NCBI RefSeq assembly: GCF_015278255.1
Contig: NZ_JADIJC010000002.1
Location: forward strand, 271,601 to 335,600
Length of the DNA stretch: 64,000 nucleotides
Reading direction: 5' to 3'
Source of the DNA: Microbacterium hibisci
Lineage (GTDB): Bacteria; Actinomycetota; Actinomycetes; Actinomycetales; Microbacteriaceae
In this document: positions 58,301 through 64,000 of the stretch, in pieces
Numbering within the stretch: position 1 is the first letter of the stretch
How the letters are laid out: each line of letters begins with the position of its first letter
Translations under genes and position numbers: made by a program
Notes under the pieces: generated by a model
What the model was told of the DNA's origin: nothing
Seen by the model: only the letters and a program-made list of their open reading frames with translations
The model's database searches: none

Positions 58301-59052
58301 TGGGCGACCCGCAGCAGCTGCCCCAGGTGAGCCAGGGCACCCATCCGGCGCCGGTCGACACGTCGGCGCTCGGCTGGGTCATGGACGGGGCCGACGTCAT
58401 CCCGCCCGAGTACGGCTACTTCCTCGCGCAGACCCGTCGGATGCGGCCGGAGGTCGCCGCTCCCGTCTCGACGCTGTCCTACCGCGGCGCGCTCGCGGCG
58501 CATCCGTCCACGGCGCTGCGCCGCATCGACGGCGTCCGCCCCGGCCTGATCCCGATCGCGCTGCGCCACCACGGCAACGCGACGCAGTCGCTTCCCGAAG
58601 CGGCCGAAGTCGCCCGGCTCGTGACCGATCTCATCGGTCGCGAGTGGATCGACGCCGTCACCGACGACGGAGACGGCTCGTCGAAGACCCTGCCGCCCCG
58701 GCCGCTCGAGCCGCGCGACCTCATCGTCGTGACGCCGTACAACGCGCAGCAGGTCGCCGTCGAAGCGGCGCTCGCCGCGGCGGGATTCCCCGACGTCCCG
58801 GTCGGGACGGTCGACAAGTTCCAGGGCAAGGAGGCCGCCGTCGCGATCGTCTCGCTCGCGGCCTCGAGCGGGCGCGATGCACCGCGCGGCCTGGAGTTCC
58901 TGCTGCTGCGCAACCGGCTCAACGTCGCGATCTCGCGCGCAATGCACACTGCCTACCTGGTGTACTCGCCGGGGCTTCTCGACGACCTTCCGTACACCCC
59001 CGAGGGAGTGGCGCGGCTGAGCGGTTTCGCGCGGTTGGTCGGCCACGCCTGA
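55384..59052 (+). CDS. TM0106-type RecB-like nuclease fused to SF1 helicase
   Basis: A 1222-residue DNA-processing enzyme. The N-terminus (MRYIEDEGRIVWSASDLKTA, then GFADFLV, VQDTKLAR) is a RecB-like nuclease of the TM0106 family; CGRCATC near residue 237 is its cysteine cluster. A second, RNase H-like exonuclease region has DLFFDFEGDPL, YHYAPYEPTHL and YNRYDCVSTRRL. The C-terminal 420 residues are a superfamily 1 helicase: GPPGTGKTYVGS (Walker A), LVVDEAGQFS (DEAG), GDPQQLPQV, VDKFQGKEAAVAIVS and NRLNVAISRA. It resembles Dna2-like repair helicases in plan. The Ala-rich stretch near residue 320 is a linker. Single gene; GGGGAAGGGCGGGGC precedes the ATG. Confidence 0.9.
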   Translation: MRYIEDEGRIVWSASDLKTAAECEFAWLRAIDARLGRIAAVEEPEDLTLERAGRLGTVHERQVLADYVARFGDRVAEIPETRSSDAAALADAVARTNAALASDAEVVYQAAFATADFVGFADFLVRDSSAGSGADRPWIVQDTKLARHARVTALMQLAAYVDQLDRLGVARSGRVQLLLGDGSVSEHEVDDLLPVFSLRRERLGALIADRRLELGDEGEPIAWGDPRGELGVVACGRCATCDAEVVASRDLLLVAGMRPVQRERLRAAGIETIEQLAAAPAGPAGMNPDVFASLRTQARLQLESPAGTPPLIAPKPPAAVVAAAAVTVGAAAAAVAESDAAELGISALVDEPGAGPAEAPPVPVFEVVAPKALGALPRPDHGDLFFDFEGDPLHTEPPTPGEATQWGIDYLFGWVDTREQYTALWAHSFAEEKRALETFLDLVNLRRQQYPGMHIYHYAPYEPTHLLAMAARHGVREADVDRLLRDGVFVDLYPIVRRALRVGSRSYSIKKLEPLYMGDEVRTSDVQKGDDSIVRYVEARALHADGAVAEAALVLDDLADYNRYDCVSTRRLRDWLVDRAREARLVPSPNPEPDERAYEPSARATLLDALALHHPEESVAGRMLRLGAAAIDYYPREAKSFWATHFLRLREPVSLWDETRDVVTIDPARSRVREDWHFSESGKGGERRTIELRGDLAPGTRLSEGISPFALYELPAPYPFEASPRWIHSYRSVTVVEVLDDGAVIEETAVDGVTWSALPLALTPAAPPPAGNQQAAIDAWADGVIDAAPALPADPATDILCRRPPRTLTGGLPAAGDDVVDAIARAVRDLDRSYLAVQGPPGTGKTYVGSHVIARLVREQGYKVGVVAQGHATIEQLLERVIAAGVPASQVGKAPKDAAAAHGFTVLTKNGVAAFTAEHEASGYVIGGTAWDFSHEGRVPRGSLDLLVVDEAGQFSLASTIAVSLAAPRLLLLGDPQQLPQVSQGTHPAPVDTSALGWVMDGADVIPPEYGYFLAQTRRMRPEVAAPVSTLSYRGALAAHPSTALRRIDGVRPGLIPIALRHHGNATQSLPEAAEVARLVTDLIGREWIDAVTDDGDGSSKTLPPRPLEPRDLIVVTPYNAQQVAVEAALAAAGFPDVPVGTVDKFQGKEAAVAIVSLAASSGRDAPRGLEFLLLRNRLNVAISRAMHTAYLVYSPGLLDDLPYTPEGVARLSGFARLVGHA

Positions 59053-59147
59053 GCGCCGCGTAGACTCGCGCTCACGTCGCACACGACCGCCCCGAGCGTC
59101 TCGCACCGGTGATCCCGAACGAGGTGCCCGCCCGAACAGGAGCCCGC

Positions 59148-59468
59148 ATGGCCGACGACGCATCGCAGCAGTTCGAGATCGACCTTCCGCCCGAGCTCAT
59201 CGGCGGCGCCTACGCCGACTTCGCGAACGTCTGGCACACGCCCACGGTGTTCGTGATGGACTTCCTCACTCTCGCGCAGCCGCCGCGCGAGCAGGTGGAC
59301 GCCGAGACCGGGCAGCGCCACACGGTCGTGCCGGCGCGCGTGGTCAGCCGCATCCGCATTCCCCCCGACCAGGTGTTCGAGCTGGCCAAAGCGCTGACCC
59401 AGCAGCTGGAGTTCTGGGAGCGCGAGACGGGCCGCCGCAACCCGCAGGAGCCTCCGCTCGGCGACTAG
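59148..59468 (+). CDS. DUF3467 domain protein
   Basis: A 106-residue actinobacterial protein matching DUF3467: DLPPELIGGAYADFANVWHT, FVMDFLTL and VVSRIRIPPDQVFELAKAL. It is a small beta-rich fold of unknown function, found widely in bacteria and archaea. The ATG at 59148 follows ACAGGAGCCCGC. It is followed by a long repeat-rich gap. Confidence 0.88.
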   Translation: MADDASQQFEIDLPPELIGGAYADFANVWHTPTVFVMDFLTLAQPPREQVDAETGQRHTVVPARVVSRIRIPPDQVFELAKALTQQLEFWERETGRRNPQEPPLGD

Positions 59469-60060
59469 CCCGCCGTCGCCGGCTGAGCCGCGCAGCGGCC
59501 GCGCGTTGCGAACTCGCCGCACGCCGCACGGCGCACGCCGCAGGCCCCACGCCGCGCGGCGGACTGGCGCGAGCGGGGCACGCACCGGCGTGTACGACCC
59601 CCATGGCCGATTCCCATCAGCGCGCCCGCGCCCCCGCCGCGCCGGCGCACGTCGAACCGACCGTGCCGGAGCCCGCACGACGGCGCGACGCGCGCTCGTG
59701 ACTAAACTCCCGCCTCGGGCAATGTCAACCCCGTTGGGGGAGAATTTCGGGCCACGTACGCTGAACCAGCGCCCCCAGAGGCGCGTAGGCGCGGCATCCG
59801 TTCGGCGAGGGGCGGATGTCGCGCCGTTGTCTTGCCGGAGTCTCCCGGCGGCGACGCAAGCCGCCGCGCTGCCCCGCCGTACAACCCCGCGTCGCGCCGC
59901 CGTGCAACCCAGCGGCGGCCGGTCGTGCCGCCCCGCGGCGCCCCGTTGTCCTGCCCCGCGGCGCCCCGCGGCGCCACGCCGTTCAGCGGCGTCGTGCAAC
60001 CCCGCGGCGCCCCGCCGTGCCGACGCGCAGGCCCGTCACACAGCGCCCGCCGCGGGTATC
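59469..60060. repeat. Repeat-rich 630-bp intergenic region
   Basis: The left part has GCACGCCGCACGGCGCACGC-like short repeats. The right part (about 59860-60030) repeats blocks such as CCCCGCGGCGCCCCG and GCCGTGCAACCC four or more times. No open frame has a ribosome site or protein-like content. In the middle, read leftwards, TTGACA (59728-59723), 16 bases and TTTAGT (59706-59701) form a promoter-like pair with no gene downstream, and CCCCGTTGGGG follows. A small RNA is possible. Confidence 0.55.
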
Positions 60061-60101
60061 ACCGCCGGTGGGATCTCCTCTGTCACACGGAGGAGGTCGA
60101 G

Positions 60102-60743
60102 ATGACCACGATGGAGCCGTCGCTCGCCGCCCCGCCGACCGCCACGCCCGCTCCGGCCGCGTTCGCGGCGTCGGCGCCGGCCTCGCCCGCACCGACCTCG
60201 CCCGGACCGGCGGAGACCGCACCGGCCTCGCCTGCACCTGCGGAGACGGCGCCGGGTGAGGCGGCGGAGACCCGCCGTCGCGGCGTGGCCTTCTGGATCC
60301 GCCGCTACCTGCCCGCAGAGGTCGCGGGCACCGTTGCGATGGTGATCGCCGGGCTCCTTGCGACCGTGTGGACCGACGCGGCGCCGCTCATCGCGGTGGC
60401 GGCGCTCGTCGGCGAGATCCTCGGCTTCTACGCCGTGCTGGCGGTGACGATCTTCCTCGAGCAGGCGCGAGTGGCGCGCTCTCGGCGACATGCGGCCGCG
60501 CGCACGCTCGGGCTGCTCGTGGCGGAGTTCGGTGCCGCCGAGCTGCTCGACACCTTCCTCGTCCGTCCCGCCGCGCTGATGCTGGGCGTCTGGCTCATCC
60601 CCGACCCGCTGTGGGGGATGCTCGCGGGCAAGGTCGCCGCCGACATCGTGTTCTACGCGATCGCGGCGGGCGCCTTCACCATCACGATCAAAGCCGGCCT
60701 GCGCGACGGGCGTCGCGCCCGCACCCCCGAGGTGGCCCCATGA
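60102..60743 (+). CDS. Membrane protein coupled to a PLP decarboxylase, unrecognised
   Basis: A 213-residue protein. The first 58 residues are Ala/Pro/Thr-rich and disordered, with internal repeats (ASPAPTSPGPAETAPASPAP). The rest has about five hydrophobic helices (AGTVAMVIAGLLATVW, AAPLIAVAALVGEILGFYAV, LGLLVAEFGAAELLDTF, ALMLGVWLI, KVAADIVFYAIAAGAFTI). No known transporter motif. The ATG follows CGGAGGAGGTCGAG. Its stop overlaps the start of the decarboxylase gene (ATGA), so the two proteins are made together; it may move the substrate or product of that enzyme (inference). Confidence 0.8.
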   Translation: MTTMEPSLAAPPTATPAPAAFAASAPASPAPTSPGPAETAPASPAPAETAPGEAAETRRRGVAFWIRRYLPAEVAGTVAMVIAGLLATVWTDAAPLIAVAALVGEILGFYAVLAVTIFLEQARVARSRRHAAARTLGLLVAEFGAAELLDTFLVRPAALMLGVWLIPDPLWGMLAGKVAADIVFYAIAAGAFTITIKAGLRDGRRARTPEVAP

Positions 60744-62035
60744 ACCTCGCAGCGCTCCGTCGGGAGCCCCGCAGCACGCCGTCGTACGAGGACCGACGGC
60801 GGGCCGAGGCATCCGCTCTCCTGTCGTCCGTGGCGGCACGCGCGGCCGTCGCGCTGCACGGCACGCCGTTGCTGCTGCTCGATCCCGAGCGCGTGCGGCG
60901 CCAGTACCGGCACCTGCGCGACGCGCTGCCGTTCGTCGGGTTCCACTACGCCGTCAAAGCGCTCGCCCACGACGCCGTGCTCTACGTCCTCGACGACGCC
61001 GGCTGCGGCTTCGACGTGGCCACCGGCGAAGAGCTCGGGATGCTGACGCGTCGCGGCGTCGACGCGACGCGCATCATCCACACCCACCCGATCAAGAAGC
61101 CCGCCGAGATCGCCGAGGCGCTCGCCGCAGGTGTGCGCACCTTCGTGGTCGACAACGACGTCGAGATCGAGAAGTTCCGCGGCGCCCCGCCCGACACGCG
61201 ACTGCTGGTGAGGCTGGCCTATCGCAGCCCGCAGGCGAAGAGCGACCTGTCGAGCAAGTTCGGCGTCGGACCGTTCGAGGCGGCCCACCTCGTCGAGCGC
61301 GCGCTCGCGGCCGGTGTGAGAGTGGCGGGTTTCAGCTACCACGTCGGCAGTCAGCTCGACGATCCGAACCGGTTCGCCGCGGCGGCCGCCGACACGCTCG
61401 AGCTGATGGGCATCCTGGAGCGCCGGCTGAACGTCCAGTTCGACACGCTCGACATCGGCGGCGGGTTCCCCGCCTCGTACGACGCCGAGTCGGCGGCGAT
61501 CGACGACGTGGCCGCTGTGCTCCGGCCGGTCCTCGAGCCGCACGCGCGCCGCCTCGACATCATCGCCGAGCCGGGCCGCGTCATGGTCGCCGAGGCGATG
61601 GCGCTCGTGACGAGCGTCGTGGGCATCGCCGAGCGCGGCGACGGCCGGTGGTACTACCTCGACGACGGACTGTACGGCTCCTATTCCAACGTCCTCACCG
61701 AAGACGTCCACCCGCTGATCTTCGCCGAGCGCGACCTCACCGAGACCGACCCCTGGACCGGACGCGTCTCGGCCCGTGCGCGCACGGCGGACCACCGCTG
61801 GGCGACCCTCGCCGGTCCCACGTGCGACTCGTCCGACGTGATCGCGCGCGATGTGCTGCTGCCCGACCTCCACGTGGGCGACCTGCTGGTGAGCCCCACG
61901 ATGGGCGCCTACACGACGGTCACGGCCACCCGCTTCAACGGGCGGCCCTTCACTCCGATCGCCGTCGTCGGACGCGGGCCGACGACCGCCGAGGGCGCGG
62001 TGGCGTCCGACGTCCGTCGCGTCCCGATCGTCTGA
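60740..62035 (+). CDS. Type III PLP-dependent decarboxylase (ornithine/diaminopimelate decarboxylase family)
   Basis: A 431-residue fold type III decarboxylase. The PLP lysine is in FHYAVKALAH (about residue 74), with YHVGSQL, DIGGGFP, AEPGRVMVAEA and the active-site cysteine in GPTCDSSDVI. The family covers ornithine, lysine, arginine and diaminopimelate decarboxylases; SSKFGV and the spacing fit an ornithine/lysine-type enzyme better than LysA, but the substrate is not certain. Translationally coupled to a membrane protein of unknown function, a pairing that suggests polyamine production and export or an acid-stress system. Confidence 0.88.
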   Translation: MNLAALRREPRSTPSYEDRRRAEASALLSSVAARAAVALHGTPLLLLDPERVRRQYRHLRDALPFVGFHYAVKALAHDAVLYVLDDAGCGFDVATGEELGMLTRRGVDATRIIHTHPIKKPAEIAEALAAGVRTFVVDNDVEIEKFRGAPPDTRLLVRLAYRSPQAKSDLSSKFGVGPFEAAHLVERALAAGVRVAGFSYHVGSQLDDPNRFAAAAADTLELMGILERRLNVQFDTLDIGGGFPASYDAESAAIDDVAAVLRPVLEPHARRLDIIAEPGRVMVAEAMALVTSVVGIAERGDGRWYYLDDGLYGSYSNVLTEDVHPLIFAERDLTETDPWTGRVSARARTADHRWATLAGPTCDSSDVIARDVLLPDLHVGDLLVSPTMGAYTTVTATRFNGRPFTPIAVVGRGPTTAEGAVASDVRRVPIV

Positions 62036-62053
62036 CGACCGCGGCGGCGCGCG

Positions 62054-62686
62054 TCAGACCGTGCCGTACAGGCGGTCGCCGGCGTCGCCGAGGCCGGGCA
62101 CGATGTAGCCCTTCTCGTTCAGCCGCTCGTCGAGTGCGCCCAGCACCAGCGTGACGTCACGACCGTCCACCTGCTTCTCGATCGCGGCGACGCCCTCGGG
62201 GGCGCCGAGGATGCAGATCGCGGTGACGTCCTGGGCCCCGCGGGCGAAGAGGAAGTCGATCGCCGCGCCGAGCGATCCGCCCGTCGCGAGCATCGGGTCG
62301 AGCACGAAGCACTGGCGGTCGCTCAGGTCGTCGGGAAGGCGCTCGGCATAGGTCGAGGGCGCCAGCGTCTCGTGGTCGCGCACCATTCCGAGGAAGCCGA
62401 CCTCGGCCGTGGGGATGAGCTTGACCATGCCCTCGAGCATGCCGAGCCCGGCGCGGAGGATGGGCACGACGAGCGGGCGGGGGTCGTCGATCCGCACGCC
62501 GGTCGTCGTCGTGACGGGCGTCTGGATCTCGATCGGCGCCACACGCACGTTGCGCGTCGCCTCGTAGGCGAGCAGCGTGACGAGCTCCTCCGTGAGCTGA
62601 CGGAACACCGGCGACGGCGTGCGCTGATCGCGCAGCACCGTGAGCTTGTGGGTGATGAGGGGGTGGTCGGCGACGTGCAGGCGCAT
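62054..62686 (-). CDS. upp: Uracil phosphoribosyltransferase
   Basis: Salvages uracil to UMP with PRPP. The 210-residue enzyme begins [15 protein letters not shown] and has [15 protein letters not shown], the PRPP loop [17 protein letters not shown] and C-terminal [17 protein letters not shown], all typical of UPRTases. TAATCT lies 6 bases before the ATG at 62686 with no ribosome site, a clear leaderless start. Divergent from tadA; convergent with the decarboxylase operon. Confidence 0.98.
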   Translation of the reverse strand: MRLHVADHPLITHKLTVLRDQRTPSPVFRQLTEELVTLLAYEATRNVRVAPIEIQTPVTTTTGVRIDDPRPLVVPILRAGLGMLEGMVKLIPTAEVGFLGMVRDHETLAPSTYAERLPDDLSDRQCFVLDPMLATGGSLGAAIDFLFARGAQDVTAICILGAPEGVAAIEKQVDGRDVTLVLGALDERLNEKGYIVPGLGDAGDRLYGTV

Positions 62687-62824
62687 AGAGACAGATTAGT
62701 GCCGCCCCCGTCCTTCGCCGTGGCCGAATACCCGGTCGGTCACCGCGACGCGCCGGTGACGGATGCCGCGCCCCGGGGTGTGGGACGACCGGCCCGGTTT
62801 TCGGCACCGCGGTAGCCTCGTGCT

Positions 62825-63286
62825 GTGAACCTCGCCCCCGCCGACCTCGCCGCGATGGACCGCGCGCTGGCGCTGGCTGCGGCAGCGGGGGAGGTGGGCG
62901 ACGTGCCGGTGGGAGCGGTGGTGACGGATGCCGCGGGCTCGGTGATCGGTGAGGGCCGCAACCTCCGCGAGGTCGAGCACGACCCCACGGCGCACGCCGA
63001 GATCGTGGCGCTGCGCGCGGCAGCCGCTGCGACGGGCTCGTGGAACCTCGAGGGATGCACGCTCGTCGTCACGCTCGAGCCCTGCCTGATGTGCGCCGGC
63101 GCGGTGCTGCAGTCCCGCATCGGCCGGCTCGTCTTCGGCGCGTGGGACGACAAGGCCGGCGCGGCGGGATCGATGTACGACGTCGTGCGCGACCGGCGCC
63201 TGCCGTATCGTGCCGAGGTGGTCGCGGGCGTGCGCGAGGATGAGGCATCCGCTCTCCTGCGCGCGTTCTTCGACGCCCGCCGCTGA
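62825..63286 (+). CDS. tadA: tRNA-specific adenosine deaminase
   Basis: Converts A34 to inosine in tRNA-Arg(ACG). The 153-residue deaminase has the zinc motif AHAEIVAL (His-Ala-Glu) and LEPCLMCAGAV (PCXXC), and GSMYDVVRDRRL near the C-terminus. GTG start at 62825 with TAGCCT 6 bases upstream (62813-62818), leaderless. A nearby tRNA-Ser gene, seen beside tadA in some relatives, is not present within the window. Confidence 0.96.
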   Translation: MNLAPADLAAMDRALALAAAAGEVGDVPVGAVVTDAAGSVIGEGRNLREVEHDPTAHAEIVALRAAAAATGSWNLEGCTLVVTLEPCLMCAGAVLQSRIGRLVFGAWDDKAGAAGSMYDVVRDRRLPYRAEVVAGVREDEASALLRAFFDARR

Positions 63287-63387
63287 GCCGGCCACCGTCG
63301 CGCGCGCCGCGTTCGGGGGACAGCCGCGCGGGATCGGGGGGACAGCACCCTCCTGGCGCCTGCCGGCGCGGGCCTAGCGTGACGCTC

Positions 63388-64000
63388 GTGACCCGCCTCA
63401 TCGAACCCGTCCGCACCGCTCCGGCCGTCGCGCGCCCCGGCGGGGTCCGCTCCCGCGTCGGCTGGACCTTCGTCCTGCTCACGGCGGTCGCCATCGTGGC
63501 GTACTCGGCCGTGCCGTACTTCACCGCGTCGCTCGCCGATCTCGCCGGCCAGGACGTGGGCCTCGCGCCGACCTACGCGGCGGCGTCGCCGTTCGTGCAG
63601 GGCGCGCTGTACGTCCACATCGTCGGCGGCGCCGTGGCGCTCGTCGCCGGACCGCTGCAGTTCTGGCGCGGGCTGCGCACGCGCGCGCCGCGCGTGCACC
63701 GCTGGATCGGCCGCGTCTACCTCGTCGCCGTCGCGGTGGGCGGAGTCGGCGGCCTTGTCATCGCTCCGTCCAGTCCGGCCGGCTACGTCGGGTTCTTCGG
63801 GTTCGGCGCCCTCGGGGTGCTGTGGCTTGTCACGGGCTGGCGGGCGTACCGGGCGATCCGGCGCGGCGACGTGCCGAGCCACCGGGCCTGGATGATCCGC
63901 AACTACGCCCTCACGTACTCCGGCGTGATGCTGCGCATCTGGCTGCCGCTGCTGCTGTTCGCGCCGTTCGTCCTCGGGCAGTCCTGGGAGATCGACACGG
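63388..64000 (+). CDS. DUF2306 family membrane protein (truncated by window end)
   Basis: At least 204 residues of a multi-helix membrane protein; the frame is still open at the window edge. FVLLTAVAIVAYSAVPYF, YVHIVGGAVALVAGPLQF, RVHRWIGRVYLVAVAVGG and PSHRAWMIRNYALTYSGVMLRIWL (quoted in part) match DUF2306, with conserved histidines (HIVGG, HRW, HRAW) that suggest haem or metal binding. GTG start at 63388 with TAGCGT 7 bases upstream (63375-63380). Confidence 0.88.
   Translation, partial: MTRLIEPVRTAPAVARPGGVRSRVGWTFVLLTAVAIVAYSAVPYFTASLADLAGQDVGLAPTYAAASPFVQGALYVHIVGGAVALVAGPLQFWRGLRTRAPRVHRWIGRVYLVAVAVGGVGGLVIAPSSPAGYVGFFGFGALGVLWLVTGWRAYRAIRRGDVPSHRAWMIRNYALTYSGVMLRIWLPLLLFAPFVLGQSWEIDT

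Noticed and set aside
59465..59650. Minus-strand 61-codon frame downstream of the orphan promoter
   Set aside because: Low-complexity Arg/Ala composition and no ribosome site; a non-coding transcript is as likely.
59506..60105. 200-codon plus-strand frame in the repeat-rich gap
   Set aside because: Arg/Ala/Pro-rich translation of short repeats, with no ribosome site; an internal ATG at 59721 looks slightly more protein-like but has no support.
1..64000. tRNA, rRNA, riboswitch and insertion sequence candidates
   Set aside because: I found no TPsiC-arm-like GGTTCGAATCC sequences in a foldable context, no rRNA-like conserved blocks, no transposase and no convincing riboswitch core.

Overview
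The window is 64 kb of very GC-rich DNA (about 70 percent) coding densely on both strands. Codon use, SD-led and [16 protein letters not shown], a consensus DtxR/IdeR iron box, DUF3467, DUF1918 and DUF1622 proteins, an ECF41 sigma factor and a TM0106-type nuclease-helicase all point to an actinomycete. The gene set and intergenic repeats fit Microbacteriaceae, most likely a Microbacterium. It reads as chromosome: there are no phage genes, plasmid genes, rRNAs, tRNAs, insertion sequences or CRISPR arrays. I support 62 intact or edge-truncated protein genes (one of them a 33-codon leader peptide) and one gene remnant.

Layout. 1-4.1 kb: tandem palindromic repeats, pgi, a HAD phosphatase, an HNH endonuclease and the broken start of a family 2 glycosyltransferase. 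4.1-17.9 kb: small regulator-plus-target units: SDR/TetR, hydrolase-TetR/MFS, GlxA-type AraC with a C45 peptidase, an Rv2258c-like methyltransferase, amidase and agmatine deiminase separated by a five-unit 42-bp repeat array, and a TetR-phosphotransferase-M23 operon. 17.9-22 kb: aldo/keto reductase, two paralogous NAD(P)-binding proteins and the divergent ECF41 sigma factor, with a candidate ECF41 promoter. 22-29 kb: S9 peptidase, then a five-gene siderophore-iron uptake operon under a DtxR box. 29-38 kb: small proteins, aldo/keto reductase, VOC protein, AlkA-like glycosylase, and a receiver-less winged-helix regulator preceded by a leaderless Cys-rich leader peptide, then small acidic or membrane proteins and an alpha/beta hydrolase. 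38-48 kb: sbcDC, a nucleosidase, a DHA2 drug exporter, a lipase maturation factor and an FAD oxidoreductase. 48-53 kb: histidine kinase/response regulator, a kinase-like protein and a secreted protein sharing an upstream motif, and a degenerate phosphopantetheinyl-transferase-like protein. 53-64 kb: nadE, a 1222-residue nuclease-helicase, DUF3467, a 630-bp repeat-rich gap, a membrane protein/PLP decarboxylase pair, upp, tadA and the start of a DUF2306 membrane protein.

Three features run through the window. Many genes have a TANNNT box 6-7 bases before the start codon, indicating leaderless mRNAs. Intergenic gaps carry families of hairpins that recur at distant sites. The octamer GGATGCCG (complement CGGCATCC) occurs far more often than base composition predicts, in coding and non-coding DNA. 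The most novel-looking item is the leaderless Cys-rich uORF with downstream hairpins ahead of the winged-helix gene at 32.6-33.7 kb.
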